The position numbers and the translations under genes were made by a program. Shown piece by piece: positions 23,947 through 31,847 of a stretch of 64,000 nt of DNA; position 1 is the stretch's first letter; every line of letters begins with the position of its first letter. Source of the stretch: Actinomycetospora endophytica (lineage in GTDB: Bacteria; Actinomycetota; Actinomycetes; Mycobacteriales; Pseudonocardiaceae); assembly GCF_021026375.1 (NCBI RefSeq), contig NZ_JAJNDB010000002.1, positions 124,001-188,000 on the forward strand, read 5' to 3'. The notes below the pieces were generated by a model that was not told where the DNA came from, made no database searches, and saw nothing but the letters and a program-made list of their open reading frames with translations.

Positions 23947-26723
23947 CCAGCACGACCGCGTCGAGCACCGCGGCGGTCGCTACGACGGCCGGCGCGAGAC
24001 CCGCGCCGACCACCGGCGGATTCACCCACCGCCAGATCCTGACGATCCTGTCCGGGCTGATGCTCGGCATGTTCCTGGCCGCGCTCGACCAGAACATCGT
24101 CTCCACGTCGATCCGCACCATCGCGGACGACCTGCACGGCCTGAACCTGCAGGCCTGGGCCACAACGGCCTACCTGATCACGGCGACCATCTCGACGCCG
24201 CTCTACGGCAAGCTCTCGGACCTCTACGGCCGTAAGCCGTTCTTCCTGTTCGCGATCGGCGTCTTCGTCATCGGCTCCGTGCTCTGCACGATCTCGACGT
24301 CGATGTACGAGCTGGCGGGATTCCGCGCCCTGCAGGGGATCGGCGCCGGCGGTCTCATGAGCCTCGCGCTCACGATCATCGGTGACATCGTCCCGCCCCG
24401 GGAGCGCGCCCGGTACCAGGGCTACTTCCTCGCGGTGTTCGGGACGTCGAGCGTCATCGGCCCGGTCGTCGGCGGCTTCTTCGCCGGCACCACCTCGATC
24501 ATCGGCATCGACGGCTGGCGCTGGGTCTTCCTGGTGAACGTCCCGATCGGGATCCTCGCGTTCGCCGTCGTGTGGCGGGTGCTGAACCTGCCCCACACCC
24601 GTCGGGAGCGCCGCATCGACTGGCCCGGCGCCGTCGCGCTGGCCATCGCGCTCGTGCCGCTGCTGATCGTGGCAGAGCAGGGCCAGAGCTGGGGCTGGGG
24701 CTCGACGGACGCGATCCTCTGCTACGTGATCGGCATCGTCGGCCTGATCGGCTTCGTGATCGCGGAGCGCGCCTACGGCGACGACGCCCTGCTGCCGCTG
24801 CGCCTGTTCCGCAACGGCGTGTTCTCCCTGACGACTGTCATCGCGGTCATCACCGGCATCGGCATGTTCGGCGGCATCGCGATCGTTCCGCAGTACCTGC
24901 AGATCGTGAACGGGTCGACGCCCACGCAGGCCGGGCTGCAGATGATCCCGCTGGTCGGCGGGCTGATGGTGGCCTCGATCATCTCCGGTCAGCTCACCAG
25001 CCGCACCGGGCGATACAAGGTCTTCCCGGTGATCGGCCTCGGCCTGATGACCGTCGGCATGCTGCTCTTCCACTTCCTGCTGCACGCCGACACCCCGTAC
25101 TGGGAGATCGCGATCCTGATGGTCGTGTTCGGCCTCGGGCTCGGGAACTGCATGCAGACCCTCGTCCTCGCGGTGCAGAACGCCGTGCCCGCCTCGGACA
25201 TGGGCGTCGCCACCGCCTCGGCCACGTTCTTCCGGCAGATGGGCGGCACGCTCGGCGTCTCGGTGTTCCTGTCGATCCTGTTCTCGACGGTCGGCGGCAA
25301 CATCATCTCGGCGTTCCGGAGCGCCGCGGGCACCCCGTCGTTCCAGGCCGCCCTGGCCGACCCGGCGGTCGCCTCGAACCCGGTCAACGCCGCCGCGGTG
25401 AACCCGGCGACCGGCGCCGCGCAGGTCGTCCAGGACTCCTCGATCCTGCAGCGGATGGACCCGCGCCTGGCCGAGCCGTTCTTCGCCGGCTTCGCACAGT
25501 CGATGGACCTGGTGTTCCTCGTCGCCGCCTGCGTGATCTTCGTGGGCTTCGTGCTCATCTGGTTCCTCAAGGAGGTCCCGCTGCGCACGACGTCGGGTAT
25601 CCAGGCCCGCCAGGCCGAGGAGTCCGGCCCCGGCGCGGGCCCCGGCTCGGTCGACGCCGCCGCCGAGGTCACCGGCCCCGGCCGGGGCGCGATGGACGTC
25701 CCGGTCTCGGCGCCCCCGGTGGGCGCGGCCGGTGCCGCGGGCGGCGACCGCCTGGTCCGGCTCGACGGCCGGCGTCCGACGCCGGGTCCGCGCCCGGCCG
25801 GGCACGGCCGGCACGAGGCGCCCGAGCACCACGGTGACTCGGTCGTCCTCGGGACGCTCGTCGACGCCGCCGACCAGCCGGCCGGCGAGACGGCCGACGA
25901 CCGCTTCGCCCGGCCGACCGACGGCGCGCTCGTCGGGGTACCGATGGCGCTGCACGCGCTCGACGGCACCGTCGTCGACCGCACGTTCTCCGCGGCCGAC
26001 GGGTCGTTCCGGCTGCACGCGCCCGCCCCGGGCAGCTACGTCGTCCTCGCGACGCCAGGGGTGTTCCGGCCGCACGCCGAGCTCGTCGCCCTGGACGGGG
26101 TGCCGGTGCGGCGCCGGTTCGGGCTGCGCCGGTCGACCCCGGTCGGCGGGGCGGTGCGCGACGCAGCCGACATCCCGGTCGTCGGCGCGACGGTGACCGT
26201 CACCGACCCCGGCGGCGGGGTGCGGGCGGTGCGCCGCACCGGCGCCGACGGGACCTGGGAGTGCCCGGAGCTCGAGCCGGGGACCTACACCGTCGCGGTG
26301 CTGGCCCCCGGACGTGAGCCGGTGGCCGAGCGACTCGTCGTCGCCGAGCCGACGCCCGCCGGACGGCGCACCACGCGCCACGACGTGCGGGTGCCGGTCG
26401 CGCGCTTCGGCGTGCGGGGCCAGGTGCTCTCGTCGTCGGGCCGGGCGGTGGCCGAGTCGCTCGTCGTGCTCATGGGCGCGGACGGCCGGGTCGTCGCGTC
26501 GACCGTGACCGACACCGCCGGGCACTTCGCGGTCACCGACCTCGCCGAGGGGCGCTACCTGCTCACCGCGAGCGGCTACGCCCCGGTGACCGCGCAGGTC
26601 ACCGTCGCCCGCGGCAGGCACGAGGCCGTGGACCTCGTCGTCGAGCCGCCGCAGCCGGCGTCGTCGGCCCCGGTCCCGGACGCCCTCGACGCCGAGACGT
26701 ACCCGCTGCCGGTCACCCGCTGA
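23943..26723 (+). CDS. MFS drug exporter (DHA2, 14 TM) with three C-terminal carboxypeptidase-regulatory-like modules
   Basis: At 926 residues this is much longer than normal DHA2 pumps (about 500). Residues 25-550 hold 14 helices with typical motifs: MFLAALDQNIVSTSIRTIAD in helix 1 (acidic LDxTIVN-like), GKLSDLYGRKPFFL (motif A) and GYFLAVFGTSSVIGPVVGG (motif C, antiporter). After a Gly/Pro/His linker come three beta-sandwich modules, about 645-740, 742-825 and 828-905. The third carries YLLTASGYAPVTAQVTVARG. Positive residues after TM14 (FLKEVPLRTT) put the tail in the cytosol. The modules match the free protein at 8228-9211 in order. The start overlaps marR by 4 bp. Confidence 0.88.
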   Translation: MTSTTASSTAAVATTAGARPAPTTGGFTHRQILTILSGLMLGMFLAALDQNIVSTSIRTIADDLHGLNLQAWATTAYLITATISTPLYGKLSDLYGRKPFFLFAIGVFVIGSVLCTISTSMYELAGFRALQGIGAGGLMSLALTIIGDIVPPRERARYQGYFLAVFGTSSVIGPVVGGFFAGTTSIIGIDGWRWVFLVNVPIGILAFAVVWRVLNLPHTRRERRIDWPGAVALAIALVPLLIVAEQGQSWGWGSTDAILCYVIGIVGLIGFVIAERAYGDDALLPLRLFRNGVFSLTTVIAVITGIGMFGGIAIVPQYLQIVNGSTPTQAGLQMIPLVGGLMVASIISGQLTSRTGRYKVFPVIGLGLMTVGMLLFHFLLHADTPYWEIAILMVVFGLGLGNCMQTLVLAVQNAVPASDMGVATASATFFRQMGGTLGVSVFLSILFSTVGGNIISAFRSAAGTPSFQAALADPAVASNPVNAAAVNPATGAAQVVQDSSILQRMDPRLAEPFFAGFAQSMDLVFLVAACVIFVGFVLIWFLKEVPLRTTSGIQARQAEESGPGAGPGSVDAAAEVTGPGRGAMDVPVSAPPVGAAGAAGGDRLVRLDGRRPTPGPRPAGHGRHEAPEHHGDSVVLGTLVDAADQPAGETADDRFARPTDGALVGVPMALHALDGTVVDRTFSAADGSFRLHAPAPGSYVVLATPGVFRPHAELVALDGVPVRRRFGLRRSTPVGGAVRDAADIPVVGATVTVTDPGGGVRAVRRTGADGTWECPELEPGTYTVAVLAPGREPVAERLVVAEPTPAGRRTTRHDVRVPVARFGVRGQVLSSSGRAVAESLVVLMGADGRVVASTVTDTAGHFAVTDLAEGRYLLTASGYAPVTAQVTVARGRHEAVDLVVEPPQPASSAPVPDALDAETYPLPVTR

Positions 26724-26734
26724 CCCGACACATA

Positions 26735-26771
26735 CGACGGGCGCCCCGGGGAATCCCCGGGGCGCCCGTCG
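26735..26771. terminator. Bidirectional terminator hairpin between MFS gene and ppa
   Basis: A perfect 17-bp GC-rich stem, beginning CGACGGGCGCCCCGGGG (26735-26751) and closing at 26755-26771, has an AAT loop. It lies between converging genes and should stop transcription from both sides. Confidence 0.85.
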
Positions 26772-26786
26772 TCGTCGGTGGGGCGG

Positions 26787-27281
26787 CTAGTGGTGCACGC
26801 CCTGCTGCTCGGCCCGCTTGAGCGAGTCGCGGATCTCCTGCTCGGCGTCGCTGCGCCCCACCCACGAGGCGCCCTCGACGCTCTTGCCGGGCTCGAGGTC
26901 CTTGTAGACCTCGAAGAAGTGCTGGATCTCGAGCCGGTCGTACTCCGAGAGGTGGTGGATGTCGCGCAGGTGCTCCTGGCGCGGGTCGCCCGCGGGCACG
27001 CAGAGCACCTTGTCGTCGCCGCCCTTCTCGTCGGTCATGCGGAACATGCCGATGGTGCGGGCGAGGATGAGGCAGCCCGGGAAGGTCGGCTCCTGCACGA
27101 GCACGAGGGCGTCGAGCGGGTCGCCGTCGAGGCCGAGGGTGTTCTCGATGTAGCCGTAGTCGGCCGGGTACTGCGTCGCGGTGAAGAGGGTCCGGTCCAG
27201 GCGCAGGCGGTTGGACTCGTGGTCCATCTCGTACTTGTTCCGCTGACCCTTGGGGATCTCGATCAGAACGTCGAACTCCAC
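26787..27281 (-). CDS. ppa: Inorganic pyrophosphatase
   Basis: A 164-residue soluble family I pyrophosphatase, which hydrolyses PPi to drive biosynthesis. [10 protein letters not shown] (about residues 52-61) is the metal-binding signature D-x-D-P-x-D. [13 protein letters not shown] precedes it, and [10 protein letters not shown] and [20 protein letters not shown] are later active-site segments. The length is normal for bacterial enzymes. It faces away from the dacB-like gene, as in mycobacteria (Rv3628c/Rv3627c), and marks one end of the conserved housekeeping run. Confidence 0.96.
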   Translation of the reverse strand: MEFDVLIEIPKGQRNKYEMDHESNRLRLDRTLFTATQYPADYGYIENTLGLDGDPLDALVLVQEPTFPGCLILARTIGMFRMTDEKGGDDKVLCVPAGDPRQEHLRDIHHLSEYDRLEIQHFFEVYKDLEPGKSVEGASWVGRSDAEQEIRDSLKRAEQQGVHH

Positions 27282-27402
27282 GGCGCGTCCTCACTGCTTC
27301 GGCTTCGCGGCTCCGGCCGCATCTGATGTCTGGAGGGGAGGTCCCCGTCGCACCCGGGTCCGTCTCACCCGACCGGACCCGGGAACCCGTCGTCGGTCGC
27401 GT

Positions 27403-27408
27403 CTAGTG
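27403..27408 (+). promoter_or_regulatory. Candidate -10 element of the dacB-like gene
   Basis: TAGTGT lies about 90 bp before the GTG start. It resembles the TANNNT -10 of actinobacterial housekeeping promoters and would give a short leader. A clear -35 is not visible. Confidence 0.35.
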
Positions 27409-27498
27409 TGTCGCATCGCGGCCGGCACGCCACGACGGACGGGAGTGGGTCTGGTCGCACGATCGGACAGTCCGGACCCCGACCGGAGAGAGGGGATC

Positions 27499-29010
27499 GT
27501 GACGGCGAGTGGTGTCGGTCACCGCGCGGGGGCGACCCCGCCGGGTGACGACGGCACGTCAGGCGAGGACCCAGGTCAGGGGCGGGGTCGGCACAGCCAC
27601 CGCGCCGACGTCCCCAGGTCGCGCAAGATCGTCCAGCGCCTCCTCATCGGCCTCGTCGTGCTCCTGCTGGTCGTCGGCGCCGGGACCGCCGCGGTCCTGA
27701 CGGCGCCCGGCCTGGCCCGCCGTCTCGGGCTCCCGGTGTCGGCCTCGGTCGACCCGCCGGCCCCCGTGACCTTCGTCCCGCAGCTCACCGCGCTGGGTTC
27801 CGACGGGCCCGCGCCGACCGCGTCGGGCGTCGCCGGCGTGCTCGACGGCAAGGTCGCCGGGCTCGGCGACCTCACCGGGGTGGTCATCGACCCGACGAAC
27901 CCGCAGACCCCGCTCTGGCAGCGCAACCCGGCCGAGCCGCAGGTCCCGGCGTCGTCGACCAAGCTCCTGACGACGAGCGCCGCGCTCATGTCGCTGGATC
28001 CCGAGACCCGGTTCACGACGACGGTGGTGGCCGGCCCGACCCCCGACTCGGTGGTCCTCGTCGGCGGCGGCGACCCGACGCTGTCCTCGCTGCCCGACGG
28101 CCGGCAGTCGGTCTACCCCGGCGCCGCCCACCTCGACGACCTGGTCGCCCAGGTGAAGGCCGCGCGCGGCGGCAAGCCCCTCACGACGGTGTACGTGGAC
28201 GACTCCCGCTACAGCGGCGCCCCGCTCGCACCCGGCTGGGACCCCGCCGACATCGCCGGCGGCAACCTCACCCCGATGGTCCCGGCCATGCTCGACGGCG
28301 GCCGGCTCGACCCGACCGCGCTCGACGGCCCCCGCACGGCCACCCCGACCGAGGACACCGCGCGGGCGCTCGGCCAGCGGCTCGGCGCCACGGTGGCGGT
28401 CAAGCAGGGGCAGGCACCGGCAGGCGCCGCGCCCCTGGGCAGCGTCTCGTCGCCGCCGCTGACCGAGCTCATCCACACCGCGCTGACCAACTCGGACAAC
28501 ATCCTGGCCGAGGCGATCGGCCGGGAGGTGGCCCGCCAGGCCGGGGCGCCCGCCTCGTTCGAGGGCGCCGCCTCGTCCGTGACGAAGATCCTCACCGCGC
28601 ACGGGATCGACGTCTCCGCGGTGAAGCTCTCCGACACCTCCGGGCTGTCCACGAACGACCGGATCCCGGCCTCGGTGCTCGCGTCGGTGCTCACCCCGGC
28701 CGCGGCCCCGGTCGGCTCCGACCCGCGCACGCCGGCGCTGCGCCCGATCCTCGACGGGCTGCCGGTCGCGGCGGGCACCGGGACGCTGGTCGACCGCTAC
28801 ACCGCGGGGACCCCGAACGGCGACGCCCGCGGCTGGGTGCGGGCCAAGACCGGCACGCTCACCGGCACCAACGCGCTCGCCGGGGTGGTGCCCGACGTCG
28901 ACGGCCGGCTGCTCGTGTTCGCGTTCATGTCCAACGGTCCGGACCCGGTCGGGGCCCGGCCCCGGCTGGACGCGCTGGCCGCCGCACTGCGCGGGTGCGG
29001 CTGCCGCTGA
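27499..29010 (+). CDS. dacB: D-alanyl-D-alanine carboxypeptidase/endopeptidase (PBP4 class)
   Basis: A 503-residue class C penicillin-binding protein that would trim or cut peptidoglycan stem peptides outside the membrane. One N-terminal membrane anchor lies near residues 50-70 (RLLIGLVVLLLVVGAGTAAV). The active-site triads are visible: SSTK with the nucleophilic Ser near residue 153, SDN near 331 and KTGT near 452. The GTG start follows GAGAGGGG. The 5' 40 residues are charged and probably cytosolic. The neighbouring metalloprotease, tilS and hpt run in the same direction with small gaps, as in mycobacteria (Rv3627c-Rv3624c). Confidence 0.92.
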   Translation: MTASGVGHRAGATPPGDDGTSGEDPGQGRGRHSHRADVPRSRKIVQRLLIGLVVLLLVVGAGTAAVLTAPGLARRLGLPVSASVDPPAPVTFVPQLTALGSDGPAPTASGVAGVLDGKVAGLGDLTGVVIDPTNPQTPLWQRNPAEPQVPASSTKLLTTSAALMSLDPETRFTTTVVAGPTPDSVVLVGGGDPTLSSLPDGRQSVYPGAAHLDDLVAQVKAARGGKPLTTVYVDDSRYSGAPLAPGWDPADIAGGNLTPMVPAMLDGGRLDPTALDGPRTATPTEDTARALGQRLGATVAVKQGQAPAGAAPLGSVSSPPLTELIHTALTNSDNILAEAIGREVARQAGAPASFEGAASSVTKILTAHGIDVSAVKLSDTSGLSTNDRIPASVLASVLTPAAAPVGSDPRTPALRPILDGLPVAAGTGTLVDRYTAGTPNGDARGWVRAKTGTLTGTNALAGVVPDVDGRLLVFAFMSNGPDPVGARPRLDALAAALRGCGCR

Positions 29011-29034
29011 GCCCGGCCGCCGTACGGTGGGGGA

Positions 29035-30126
29035 GTGACCGTCCAGGACACCCCCGACGCCGCGGCCCCCGAGACCGCCACCACCGGCCTGCCCGTGCGC
29101 TGGGGGCTCGCCGCCGCGACGGGCTCGCGCCTGGTCCCGCCGGGGCCCGCGGTCTCGGCCGCCGAGGCCGCCGCCGAGGTCGCCCGGCTCGCCGACGGCG
29201 CCCGGGTCGGCGAGGGGCACGTGCGGGAGCTGACCGGCCTCGGCGTCGACCTGCCGATCCCGGAGGCCGCCGTCGTCGACCGGCCCGGGTGGATCAGCTC
29301 GGCCACCGAGGGCATCGCCGAGCTGACCTCCGAGGTCCGGCTGCCGACGGTGCGCTCCGGGAGCCCGAGCGCGCTGACCCGTGCGGCGGGCGAGGTGACC
29401 TCGACCGTCGCCGCCGCCCAGATGGGCGGGCTGCTCTCGTTCCTGGCCACCAAGGTGCTCGGCCAGTACGACCCGTTCGCCGGGCCGGAGCACGCCGGCC
29501 GGCTGTTGCTGGTCGCGCCGAACATCATGGCGGCGCGCGAGGCCCTCGACGTCGACGCCGACGACTTCGCGCTCTGGGTCTGCGTGCACGAGGCCACCCA
29601 CCGGCTGCAGTTCACCGCCGTGCCGTGGCTGCGCGAGCACTTCCGCGACGAGGTCACCTCGTTCGCCTCCGGCATGGAGAGCGGCGTGACGGCGGCGCTC
29701 GAGCGCCTGCCCGACATCGCCAAGGCGCTGCGCTCCCGCACCGACGTCTCGCTGCTCGAACTGCTGCAGGGGCCCGAGCAGACCGAGATCCTGGACCGCC
29801 TGCTCGCGCTGACCACCCTGCTCGAGGGGCACGCCGAGCACGTCATGGACGAGGTCGGCCCCGCGGTGGTGCCCTCGGTCGAGGTCATCCGGCGCCGGTT
29901 CACCGCGCGGCGCCGCGGCGGCGGACCCGTCGACCGGCTGCTGCGGGTCCTGCTCGGCGTCCAGGCGAAGATCCAGCAGTACGAGCAGGGCCGGGTGTTC
30001 GTCGACGACGTCGTCGGCAAGATCGGGATGGACGGTTTCAACGCCGTGTGGACCTCGCCCGACACCCTGCCGCGCCGCGCCGAGATCACCGACCCCTCGG
30101 CCTGGGTGAAGCGCGTCCACGGCTGA
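29035..30126 (+). CDS. Zinc-dependent metalloprotease (DUF2342 family)
   Basis: A 363-residue protein of an actinobacterial family of putative zinc proteases. The metal site is CVHEATHRLQF (HEATH, about residues 184-194), with ERLPDIAKAL and EGHAEHVMDEVGP later, where a third ligand could sit. The family's physiological substrate is not known. It corresponds to mycobacterial Rv3626c by both sequence type and position, between dacB and tilS. TACGGT at 29023-29028 lies 6 bp before the GTG start, so it may also be expressed from a leaderless promoter of its own. Confidence 0.87.
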   Translation: MTVQDTPDAAAPETATTGLPVRWGLAAATGSRLVPPGPAVSAAEAAAEVARLADGARVGEGHVRELTGLGVDLPIPEAAVVDRPGWISSATEGIAELTSEVRLPTVRSGSPSALTRAAGEVTSTVAAAQMGGLLSFLATKVLGQYDPFAGPEHAGRLLLVAPNIMAAREALDVDADDFALWVCVHEATHRLQFTAVPWLREHFRDEVTSFASGMESGVTAALERLPDIAKALRSRTDVSLLELLQGPEQTEILDRLLALTTLLEGHAEHVMDEVGPAVVPSVEVIRRRFTARRRGGGPVDRLLRVLLGVQAKIQQYEQGRVFVDDVVGKIGMDGFNAVWTSPDTLPRRAEITDPSAWVKRVHG

Positions 30127-30145
30127 CCGGCCCCGCGCGCGTCCG

Positions 30146-31153
30146 ATGCCCCGCGTCCCGCCCGCGACCGCGGAGATCCGTCGCGCGGTCCGGGCGGCGC
30201 TCGACGAGGCCCTTCCCGCCCCCGACGACGCGGTGCCGGCACCCGCCGTCGTCGTCGCGTGCTCCGGTGGGGCGGACTCGCTCGCGCTGGCCGCCGCGAC
30301 CGCCCACGTCGGCGCCGCCCGCGGCATCGTCGTGCACGGCGTCGTCGTCGACCACGGGCTGCAGGCCGGGTCGGGGGAGAGGGCGGGCGAGGCCTGCGCC
30401 GCGCTCGCCGGGCTCGGGGTCGACGCGCGCGTGACGGGGGTGACGGTGACGGCGGGTGGCGACGGCCCCGAGGCCGCGGCCCGCCGGGCCCGGTACGCGG
30501 CGCTGCGCGAGGAATCGCGCGCGTGGGGCGGGGCGCCGGTGCTGCTCGGGCACACCCTCGACGACCAGGCCGAGACCGTGCTGCTCGGCCTCGGGCGCGG
30601 GTCGGGGGCACGCTCGCTCGCCGGAATGCGGGCCTGGAGCCCGCCGTGGTGCCGCCCGCTGCTCGGGATCCGCCGCGCCGTGACCCGGGCCGCCTGCGAC
30701 GAGGCGGGGCTCGAGCCCTGGCAGGACCCGCACAACGACGATCCGCGCTACACCCGCGTCCGGCTCCGGCACGAGGTGCTGCCGCTGCTCGAGGACGTCC
30801 TCGCCGGGGGCGTCGCGGAGGCGCTCGCCCGCACCGCGGCGCAGCTCGCCGACGACGACGGCGCGCTCTCCGGCCAGGCCGACGAGGTCCTCGCGGCCGC
30901 CCGGGACGACGAGGGCCGGCTCGACGCGGCAGCGCTCGCGGACCTCCCGGCGGCCGTGCGACGGCGGGTCCTGCGGGCCTGGCTGACCGCTGCCGGGGCG
31001 CGCGGGTTCGGCGACGCGCAGCTGCGCGGGGTCGACGCCCTGGTCGCCCGGTGGCGTGGACAGGGGTCACCGTCACTACCGGGCGGCTTGGAGGTCACCC
31101 GCGTGCGTGGGAAGCTGGCCGTGCGCCGGGCCCCGCGCGGACCCGGCGCGTAG
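30146..31153 (+). CDS. tilS: tRNA(Ile)-lysidine synthetase
   Basis: A 335-residue PP-loop ATPase that modifies cytidine 34 of tRNA(Ile2) to lysidine, so that AUA is read as isoleucine. The PP-loop SGGADS spans residues 40-45. [36 protein letters not shown] and [18 protein letters not shown] are typical TilS segments. It lacks the C-terminal domains of E. coli TilS, as usual in actinobacteria. It starts with an ATG 19 bp after the metalloprotease and is followed by hpt 46 bp later, a conserved pairing. Confidence 0.93.
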   Translation: MPRVPPATAEIRRAVRAALDEALPAPDDAVPAPAVVVACSGGADSLALAAATAHVGAARGIVVHGVVVDHGLQAGSGERAGEACAALAGLGVDARVTGVTVTAGGDGPEAAARRARYAALREESRAWGGAPVLLGHTLDDQAETVLLGLGRGSGARSLAGMRAWSPPWCRPLLGIRRAVTRAACDEAGLEPWQDPHNDDPRYTRVRLRHEVLPLLEDVLAGGVAEALARTAAQLADDDGALSGQADEVLAAARDDEGRLDAAALADLPAAVRRRVLRAWLTAAGARGFGDAQLRGVDALVARWRGQGSPSLPGGLEVTRVRGKLAVRRAPRGPGA

Positions 31154-31199
31154 AACGGTTGGGGAAGATCGACGAGCCCGACGAAGGAGTCCGCTCAAG

Positions 31200-31754
31200 G
31201 TGTACGACGGCGACATCGCGTCCGTGCTCATCACCTCCGACGAGATCCAGGACAAGGTCGCCGAGCTCGCCGACCGGATCGCCGCCGACTACGGGGACCC
31301 CGGACCGCACGAGCCGGACCTGCTCCTCGTGGGCGTCCTCAAGGGCGCGGTGATGTTCATGACCGACCTCGCGCGCCGGCTGCCCGTCCCCACCCAGCTC
31401 GAGTTCATGGCGATCAGCTCCTACGGGTCCGCCACCTCGTCGTCGGGTGTCGTGCGGATCCTCAAGGACCTCGACCGGGACATCTCCGGACGCCACGTGC
31501 TCATCGTCGAGGACATCATCGACTCCGGGCTGACCCTGTCGTGGCTGCGGAAGAACCTCGAGTCGCGGGGCCCGGCCTCGCTGCAGGTGGTCACGCTGCT
31601 GCGCAAGCCCGAGGCCGCGAAGCTCGACGTGGACGTCAGCTACATCGGCTTCGACATCCCGAACGAGTTCGTGGTCGGTTTCGGGCTGGACTACGCCGAG
31701 CGATACCGCGACCTGCCCTACATCGGCACCCTGCACCCCTCGGTGTACGCCTGA
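31200..31754 (+). CDS. hpt: Hypoxanthine phosphoribosyltransferase
   Basis: A 184-residue purine salvage enzyme forming IMP or GMP from hypoxanthine or guanine and PRPP. The PRPP-binding motif [10 protein letters not shown] lies at residues 103-112. [19 protein letters not shown] and [19 protein letters not shown] are family segments. The GTG at 31200 is chosen because GAAGGAG precedes it at about 10 bp. It follows tilS and, in many genomes, precedes ftsH directly. Here a 6.5-kb insert (MacAB-like operon and a HerA-like ATPase) lies between hpt and ftsH. Confidence 0.94.
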   Translation: MYDGDIASVLITSDEIQDKVAELADRIAADYGDPGPHEPDLLLVGVLKGAVMFMTDLARRLPVPTQLEFMAISSYGSATSSSGVVRILKDLDRDISGRHVLIVEDIIDSGLTLSWLRKNLESRGPASLQVVTLLRKPEAAKLDVDVSYIGFDIPNEFVVGFGLDYAERYRDLPYIGTLHPSVYA

Positions 31755-31834
31755 GCGTCACCTGGGCGTCACACACTCGGGAGTCGGCTCCCGGATCGTC
31801 ACACCCCCGGCGCAGCCGCAGATCCATGTGGCCC

Positions 31835-31840
31835 TAGTCT
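31835..31840 (+). promoter_or_regulatory. Leaderless -10 element of the MacA-like operon
   Basis: TAGTCT is followed by GCGGCGC and then the ATG at 31848. Transcription from this -10 would start at the ATG itself. The same element and spacing occur before the HerA-like gene at 36408. Confidence 0.5.
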
Positions 31841-31847
31841 GCGGCGC

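Noticed and set aside
23313-26621. Very long minus-strand open frame opposite the MFS-module gene
   Set aside because: The composition is rich in Arg, His, Asp and Glu, with no domain. It mirrors a well-supported gene and arises from the high GC content.
27559-30735. Minus-strand open frame of over 1000 codons opposite dacB, the metalloprotease and tilS
   Set aside because: It spans three conserved plus-strand genes and their junctions and shows no recognisable motif. It is a codon-bias shadow.
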